This document shows positions 6,148 through 10,366 of a DNA stretch of 10,366 bases, one piece after another. Numbering within the stretch: position 1 is the stretch's first letter; every line of letters begins with the position of its first letter. Below the pieces are notes generated by a model that did no database searches, was not told the origin of the DNA, and worked only from the letters and a program-made list of their open reading frames with translations. Source of the stretch: Leucothrix mucor (GTDB lineage Bacteria > Pseudomonadota > Gammaproteobacteria > Thiotrichales > Thiotrichaceae); NCBI GenBank assembly GCA_011322515.1, contig DRMS01000171.1, positions 1 through 10,366 on the forward strand, read 5' to 3'. The position numbers and the translations under genes were made by a program.

Positions 6148-6224
6148 TAGAGGGCATCTCTATTAATTCATGTATTGGCAAATTAAGCCCATAATTTGTT
6201 CAACCCAGAATTAATAGAGATGCC
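6144..6224 (+). promoter_or_regulatory. alternative hairpins in the leader of the DUF1415 gene
   Basis: CTCTATTAA (6158-6166) can pair with TTAATAGAG just upstream (6144-6152; 9 bp, 5-nt loop GGCAT) or with the identical TTAATAGAG downstream (6211-6219). In the second case it lies inside a perfect 16-bp inverted repeat, GGCATCTCTATTAATT (6153-6168) with AATTAATAGAGATGCC (6209-6224). The two folds exclude each other. The second ends 14 nt before the chosen ATG and would cover AGAGA at 6216-6220. The structure is direct from sequence; a regulatory role is inference. Confidence 0.4.
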
Positions 6225-6238
6225 ATAGAGTGAATTTA

Positions 6239-6778
6239 ATGATAGCAAAACAGACGAAAAACTGGCTGGAGAAAATTGTTATTAAACATGATTTCTGCCC
6301 TTTTGCGCAGCGTGAATTACTCCGTGATAGTATCCGTTACTCTATTAATGAAGCAAGTAACACCGAAGATACTCTACATCATTTAGTTGATGAATTTATC
6401 TTTCTTGATCGACATCCAGAAACAGAAACAACCTTATTTATTATCCCCGAAGGTTTTAATGATTTTGATGATTTTCTTGATCTTGTCGAAATAGCTAATG
6501 CACTGCTAGAGGAGCAACATTACAGTGGTATTTATCAGTTAGCTAACTTCCATCCTGATTATTGTTTTCATGGTTCTGATGAGGATGACCCTGCAAATTA
6601 TACCAACCGTTCGCCTTATCCTATATTGCATTTAATCCGTGAAAAGAGCCTTGAACGCGCGGTTGCCAGCCATTCTGATCCTGAGAGCATTCCTGAACGT
6701 AATATTGCTTATGCAAGAGAGCTTGGGGTGCATAAATTGAAATCTGAACTGTACGCGATAAAACAAAATAGAGAATAA
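6239..6778 (+). CDS. DUF1415 family protein
   Basis: Conserved proteobacterial protein of unknown function, cytoplasmic by its lack of signal or membrane segments. The 179 residues show the family hallmarks: WLEKIVIKHDFCPFAQ with Cys20 in the C-P-F-A motif, ETTLFIIPEGFNDFDDFLDLVE, YQLANFHPDYCFHG with a second conserved-looking Cys, and the signature NRSPYPILHLIREKSLERAV. The paired Cys and His residues would suit metal or redox chemistry, but that is not known. A GTG at 6230 would add three residues; ATG 6239 has GAG 8 nt upstream and GTG has AGAGA 9 nt upstream, so the start is open. Its stop abuts the stop of the convergent lysE with no spacer or terminator. Strong alternative hairpins lie upstream. 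Confidence 0.9.
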   Translation: MIAKQTKNWLEKIVIKHDFCPFAQRELLRDSIRYSINEASNTEDTLHHLVDEFIFLDRHPETETTLFIIPEGFNDFDDFLDLVEIANALLEEQHYSGIYQLANFHPDYCFHGSDEDDPANYTNRSPYPILHLIREKSLERAVASHSDPESIPERNIAYARELGVHKLKSELYAIKQNRE

Positions 6779-7396
6779 TCACCGCTCAGTAGAAGCTAAA
6801 CCCACCCCAAAAAGAATAAAAGCGGTTCCGCTGGTCCTGTTTATATTTTGTCTTCCCTTTTTTGTGGTTAGCCATTTACGCGCTGCTTGAGCTGAAATAG
6901 CGTAAATCAGGTGAACAACAATAAGCAATGAGCAGAAAGTCAGGGTTAGATACGTAAATTGCACAGTGTAATTGGCTGATAATTCTATGAACTGCGGGAA
7001 TAATGACATAAAAAAGAAGATTGCTTTTGGATTCAGTAAACTAACCGTAAATCCCTCCATAAAATGCTTTTTTAACGATTGTTTATGATTATTCGTACTA
7101 AGTTCTAATGGCGTTACAGGCGCACGCCAGAGCTTTATACCAAGATAAATAAGGTATGCGGCACCAATAAACTTCATTATGCTAAATGCAATAGCTGATG
7201 TGGCAAGAATAATCCCTAAACTTGTAACAGAGATAAGGGCTATAACAAAAATACCGACGACTATGCCTAAAATACCCGTTAACGTAACCATCAAATTATA
7301 ACGAATACTATTTGATAGCGTCAGAATCACACCAGGCCCTGGGCTAGCAACGGTAATCGTACTGATGAATAGGTAAAGTAAATAGTTTTCTATCAT
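6779..7396 (-). CDS. LysE/RhtB family translocator
   Basis: Inner-membrane exporter of the LysE/RhtB family, which expels amino acids such as lysine, homoserine, threonine or leucine. The substrate cannot be read from sequence. The 205 residues are of normal length, with about six hydrophobic segments. They start with the family motif ITVASPGPGVILTLSNSIRYN near residue 15, then GILGIVVGIFV, and FTVSLLNPKAIFFFMSLFPQF in the middle. The ATG follows the miaB stop TAA directly. AAGGTGA lies about 9 nt upstream inside the miaB tail, so translation is probably coupled to miaB. The gene ends tail to tail against the DUF1415 gene. A transporter is not the usual miaB neighbour in gammaproteobacteria, where phoH and ybeY are common. 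Confidence 0.92.
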   Translation of the reverse strand: MIENYLLYLFISTITVASPGPGVILTLSNSIRYNLMVTLTGILGIVVGIFVIALISVTSLGIILATSAIAFSIMKFIGAAYLIYLGIKLWRAPVTPLELSTNNHKQSLKKHFMEGFTVSLLNPKAIFFFMSLFPQFIELSANYTVQFTYLTLTFCSLLIVVHLIYAISAQAARKWLTTKKGRQNINRTSGTAFILFGVGLASTER

Positions 7397-8743
7397 TTAA
7401 TTAATCACCTTTCCCTCAACAGCAACCACATCCCCGCGTAAACTATTAGGGAATGCTTGCGTAATTTTCACGTCAACAAATTGTCCAATCAGGCGCTTAG
7501 AACCTTGGAAATTAACGGTGCGATTGTTTTCAGTTTTACCCGCAACTTCTTTATCACTACGCTTAGAAAGATTAGTCACCAGCACCGATTGCACGCTACC
7601 CACCATTGCTTGGCTTATTTCGGCAGACATTTCTAAAATGCGGGTTTGTAAACGCTTTAAACGTTCTTTTTTAACTTCCATTGAAACATCATCAGCAAAG
7701 GATGAGGCAGGTGTGCCTGGACGCGGGCTATAGATAAAGCTAAAGCTGTGATCAAAGCCAATATCTTCAATTAATTTCATGGTCGCTTCAAAGTCTGCAT
7801 CCGTTTCACCAGGAAAACCGATAATAAAATCGGAAGACATACTAATATCAGGGCGTACTTTACGCAGTTTTCTGATTTTTGATTTGAACTCAGCTGCCAT
7901 ATGACCGCGTTTCATTGCCGCTAATATACGATCTGAGCCGCTTTGAACGGGTAAATGCAGATGGTTAACCAGCTCAGGTACATCGGCATAGGCTTGAATC
8001 AAACTGTCACTAAATTCAACGGGATGTGAGGTGGTATAACGAATACGGTCGATACCCTCAATTGCCGCTACATATTGAATTAGGATAGCAAGATCAGCAA
8101 TATCGCCATCCTGCATTTCACCACGATAGGCATTTACATTTTGCCCTAGTAGATTTACCTCACGCACACCTTGCTCTGCCAAAGAGGAAATCTCAGTTAA
8201 AACATCATCGAATGGACGTGATATTTCTTCGCCTCGGGTATAGGGAACAACACAAAAAGTGCAGTATTTAGAGCAACCTTCCATAATAGAAACAAAGGCG
8301 CTTGGACCTTCAGAGCGAGGTTCGGGCAAATTGTCAAACTTTTCAATTTCAGGGAAAGAAATATCAACCACTGCTTTTTTAGTACGTTTAGCTTGACGAA
8401 TCATTTCTGGCAAACGATGCAATGTTTGTGGCCCAAAGACCACATCCACAGAAGGCGCACGTTGACGCAATGCCTCACCTTCCTGACTGGCAACACAGCC
8501 ACCAATGCCAATAATCACATCGGGATTACTCTCTTTTATTATTTTCCAACGACCAATCAGTGAAAAAACTTTCTCCTGTGCTTTTTCACGAATAGAGCAG
8601 GTGTTTAGTAGCAACACATCGGCTTGCTTAGGATCATCGGTCAGCTCCATACCATCCGCTTCTTGGAGTACATCCAGCATTTTGGATGAATCGTACTCAT
8701 TCATTTGGCAACCGTGTGTTTGGATAAAAATTTTACCAGACAT
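7397..8743 (-). CDS. miaB: tRNA-2-methylthio-N6-dimethylallyladenosine synthase
   Basis: Radical-SAM methylthiotransferase that adds the 2-methylthio group to i6A37 of tRNAs reading UNN codons. The 448 residues match full-length MiaB. The N-terminal UPF0004 domain holds three Fe-S cysteines: Cys12 (THGCQMNEYDS), Cys49 (LNTCSIREKAQEKVFS) and Cys83 (GGCVASQEG). The radical-SAM cluster is GCSKYCTFCVVPYTRG with Cys157, Cys161 and Cys164. Later motifs are LLGQNVNAYRG, HLHLPVQSGSDRIL and DFIIGFPGETDADF. The C-terminal TRAM domain, from about 380, ends GDVVAVEGKVIN. NCSIREKAQ and the YRG motif favour MiaB over RimO or MtaB. The ATG at 8743 has only a weak TGAGA upstream. It forms a zero-gap operon with lysE. 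Confidence 0.97.
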   Translation of the reverse strand: MSGKIFIQTHGCQMNEYDSSKMLDVLQEADGMELTDDPKQADVLLLNTCSIREKAQEKVFSLIGRWKIIKESNPDVIIGIGGCVASQEGEALRQRAPSVDVVFGPQTLHRLPEMIRQAKRTKKAVVDISFPEIEKFDNLPEPRSEGPSAFVSIMEGCSKYCTFCVVPYTRGEEISRPFDDVLTEISSLAEQGVREVNLLGQNVNAYRGEMQDGDIADLAILIQYVAAIEGIDRIRYTTSHPVEFSDSLIQAYADVPELVNHLHLPVQSGSDRILAAMKRGHMAAEFKSKIRKLRKVRPDISMSSDFIIGFPGETDADFEATMKLIEDIGFDHSFSFIYSPRPGTPASSFADDVSMEVKKERLKRLQTRILEMSAEISQAMVGSVQSVLVTNLSKRSDKEVAGKTENNRTVNFQGSKRLIGQFVDVKITQAFPNSLRGDVVAVEGKVIN

Positions 8744-8781
8744 AATTTTGATGTTCTCAATCAGAGGGAAGATAGTTATGC

Positions 8782-8810
8782 ATTATCATAGATAGTGCCG
8801 ATGAAGTTAA
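8782..8810 (-). promoter_or_regulatory. probable Sigma70 promoter of miaB-lysE
   Basis: On the minus strand TTAACT (-35, 8805-8810) and GATAAT (-10, 8782-8787) are separated by exactly 17 bp. They match four and five of six consensus bases. The start would fall near 8775, leaving a leader of about 32 nt. From 8811 to the repeat at 8917 nothing else was recognised. Confidence 0.55.
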
Positions 8811-8916
8811 GAAGTATCTTTTTAGGGGCTAGTTTTGTTTGTATATTGCTCATAAATTTACTGATCATTAGATGACTGGGTGCTGATTAATCTCCTTCAA
8901 TACCTTTGCTAATTTT

Positions 8917-9086
8917 GGCTATCAGTTTAAAGGGGGGGGCAGTTCATGTTTCTGCTATTTACCCGTACCCTTCGACAAGCTCAGGAAGCGGTGTCCTGAG
9001 TCTACCGAAGGGCTAGTTCCCTGAGCTTGTCGAAGGGTACGGGTTATTTGCCATGACGTTACTTGTCCCGCCTTAAGTTGGTAGCC
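8917..9086. repeat. palindromic repeat family 2, copy 2
   Basis: A 170-bp copy in the same orientation as 1669-1835. The outer ends are GGCTATCAGTTTAA and, on the other strand, GGCTACCAACTTAAGGCGGG. Perfect 25-bp arms lie at 8961-8985 and 9020-9044. Over 138 bp it differs from copy 1 at three positions, two of which form a compensatory pair in the arms (C to T on one side, G to A on the other). It is flanked by 22-bp direct repeats at 8909-8930 and 9087-9108. Confidence 0.85.
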
Positions 9087-9094
9087 CTAATTTT

Positions 9095-9160
9095 GGCTAT
9101 CAGTTTAAGGGGGTAGGTGAATAGTACAAACATTCACTGTTCCGCCTTACGCTGGTAGCC
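9095..9160. repeat. short derivative of repeat family 2
   Basis: A 66-bp element with the same outer ends as the full repeat: GGCTATCAGTTTAAGG at the left, CCGCCTTACGCTGGTAGCC at the right. The core is different, being a small hairpin GTGAAT (9117-9122) with ATTCAC (9132-9137). It starts 8 bp after copy 2, the same arrangement seen after copy 1. Confidence 0.65.
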
Positions 9161-9170
9161 TTAAATTAGG

Positions 9171-9323
9171 AAGTTCCAAGCAATGAATTTACCCATCTTA
9201 CTTGCCCTTTTACCTCTGCTTGAATCCTATCAATCGTTGCATAGAGCGACTATATGTCTCTTGATATACTCCAATTAGGAGCAAAAAATCTGCTCAATAT
9301 TGGTAAACTCATTGCTTGAAACG
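9171..9323. repeat. palindromic repeat family 3, copy 2 (inverted relative to copy 1)
   Basis: A 153-bp element. It starts AAGTTCCAAGCAATGAATTT and ends with CTCATTGCTTGAAACGT, terminal inverted repeats like those at 3584-3739. Read on the minus strand the internal blocks are colinear with copy 1: TTTTTTGCTCCTAATTGGAG, TATCAAGAGACATATAG, GCAACGATTGA and GGGCAAGTAAGATGGG. It is noncoding, between miaB and the beta-propeller gene. The remaining 64 bp to that gene hold only an AT-only 7-bp stem (9362-9379). Confidence 0.8.
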
Positions 9324-9387
9324 TCCTTATGTTTACAGATAAAAACACGTTGAAACCCATAAAATACTGATTTTATTAGGTTGTATT

Positions 9388-10366
9388 CTAATGCCCATGC
9401 CCAAGTTCACCAGGCTGCGTTGCTTGCTTGGGCGTACCTCCTGTATAAACTGTTTTATCAACTTCTAATGTATCCAGATTAACGCGGAAAAAGGTACCAC
9501 TATCTGAGGCAAAATTATAGAAATACTGCTTATCAGCACTAACTCGACCTGTATGTGCTTGTAATGAGGTATTGTGATCAGGATCATCAACAGCAACTTC
9601 AAAATCCTTTATTTTCTTATGTGTTGTAATATCAATCGCCGTCATAAAGGTATCGTTATGATTAACAATGAGTGCCAGATTACGCTCGGCAATAAACACG
9701 ACATGACCCGCGCCTTTTCCTGCTTCAATCGTTTTAATCACTTCCATATTTTCACGATTGATAATATTAACCTGACCATTAGAGGTTGGTGCATAAATCA
9801 ATTTGCCATTTGGATGTATGCCAGGATGATGCAAGCCACCTGATACATTCACTTGACGATTAATAGAGAGGTTGTCACCTGAAATTTTTAGCTCATAAAG
9901 ATTAGCATCCGTATTATTGACTTCATTATGACCTTCGCCTGGAGCAAATATTTTAATATCTCCATTAGCATCCATACGCTTACCAAAGAAAGTATGCACT
10001 GAACCTGGGGCAATTACTGAGTCTGTTTTTTCTACATTCCATGCCCCATCATCCTCTTTGCTGACTTTATATAATGCCAGCTCATTGGTTTGGCGGTCAG
10101 GCATTATAAATTGATTATCATTGATCCACTGCGCATGACCTGTTGCCCATTTGCTATCATAATTATCAAAAGTGCCTTTGGTGACTTGATTACGTCCACC
10201 TGTTGCGACTACTTCATCTGTTGCGCTGTCGATTAGTGCAAACATCGGTTTATCTGCGCCACTATAGAGGACTAATCCATTATTATCATTGCGATTTGGG
10301 GTTCTTGGCGAGAAGGGTAAATCTACAATTTTACCTTTTTCAAATTCACCATCGGCATTGCGATGC
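9388..10366 (-). CDS. YVTN-type beta-propeller protein, C-terminal part (5' end outside the window)
   Basis: The frame stays open to the right edge, so the visible 325 residues are only the C-terminal part and the first in-window ATG (10245) is internal. The sequence is a run of beta-propeller blades of the YVTN/NHL-like kind. Examples are GLVLYSGADKPMFALIDSATDEVVATGG, GGLHHPGIHPNGKLIYAPTSNGQVNIINREN, AGHVVFIAERNLALIVNHNDTFMTAIDI and KQYFYNFASDSGTFFRVNLDTLEVDKTVYTGG. Such proteins are often periplasmic or surface proteins, but the N-terminus that would show a signal peptide is missing. His and Asp/Asn residues are frequent, and the protein ends GELGHGH, which might bind metal. Function is unknown and the substrate cannot be inferred. 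No clear terminator follows. The nearest neighbours are repeats, so it is probably a separate transcription unit. Confidence 0.8.
   Translation of the reverse strand, partial: HRNADGEFEKGKIVDLPFSPRTPNRNDNNGLVLYSGADKPMFALIDSATDEVVATGGRNQVTKGTFDNYDSKWATGHAQWINDNQFIMPDRQTNELALYKVSKEDDGAWNVEKTDSVIAPGSVHTFFGKRMDANGDIKIFAPGEGHNEVNNTDANLYELKISGDNLSINRQVNVSGGLHHPGIHPNGKLIYAPTSNGQVNIINRENMEVIKTIEAGKGAGHVVFIAERNLALIVNHNDTFMTAIDITTHKKIKDFEVAVDDPDHNTSLQAHTGRVSADKQYFYNFASDSGTFFRVNLDTLEVDKTVYTGGTPKQATQPGELGHGH

Noticed and set aside
6153..6224. The 16-bp inverted repeats before the DUF1415 gene as an invertible phase-variation promoter
   Set aside because: The 40-bp spacer is too short for known invertible switches, no invertase is nearby, and no good promoter was found inside it. 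A leader hairpin explains it more simply.
1669..9323. Dispersed repeats as a CRISPR array
   Set aside because: The copies are single, long, palindromic and kilobases apart, without regular spacers or cas genes.
9362..9379. ATAAAAT/ATTTTAT hairpin as a terminator for the beta-propeller gene
   Set aside because: The stem has no G-C pairs and no T-tract follows, so it would not be stable enough.

Overview
This window looks like chromosomal DNA from an AT-rich gammaproteobacterium. BolA, MiaB, MoeB and the pssA-leuA neighbourhood are all of the proteobacterial type. A free-living methanotroph or sulfur-oxidiser-like lineage with many small palindromic repeats would fit, but that lineage guess is an inference and is weak. 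No phage, plasmid, transposase, CRISPR, rRNA or tRNA gene is visible.

Layout. From 1 to about 4780 all genes are on the minus strand. Reading leftward from pssA (phosphatidylserine synthase), they are a possible 58-residue membrane peptide, leuA (2-isopropylmalate synthase), bolA, a chorismate-lyase-like gene, and a MoeB/ThiF-type adenylyltransferase cut by the left edge. The plus-strand genes are cvfB (S1-domain RNA-binding protein) at 5126-5968 and a DUF1415 gene at 6239-6778. The DUF1415 gene meets a minus-strand LysE-type exporter tail to tail with no spacer. The exporter is in turn fused without spacer to miaB (tRNA methylthiotransferase). The right end holds a minus-strand YVTN/beta-propeller gene open at the window edge.

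How the genes relate. pssA followed by leuA is the tail of the ilv-pssA-leuA neighbourhood known from many proteobacteria, but the ilv genes are not next to it here. In their place is a structured, ORF-poor stretch with outward-facing terminators. bolA, ubiC-like and moeB may be read together, although a palindromic repeat sits between bolA and ubiC. miaB and lysE form a tight operon with a recognisable promoter.

The striking content is between the genes. Three distinct families of 150-185 bp palindromic, transposase-less repeats (MITE-like) each occur twice, with shorter derivatives. One family shows a compensatory base-pair change between its two copies. Two further spots suggest RNA-level control: a strong terminator just before pssA, overlapped by a 42-codon frame that ends in an ATGA overlap with pssA, and mutually exclusive hairpins in front of the DUF1415 gene. 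No clearly new multi-gene system is present.
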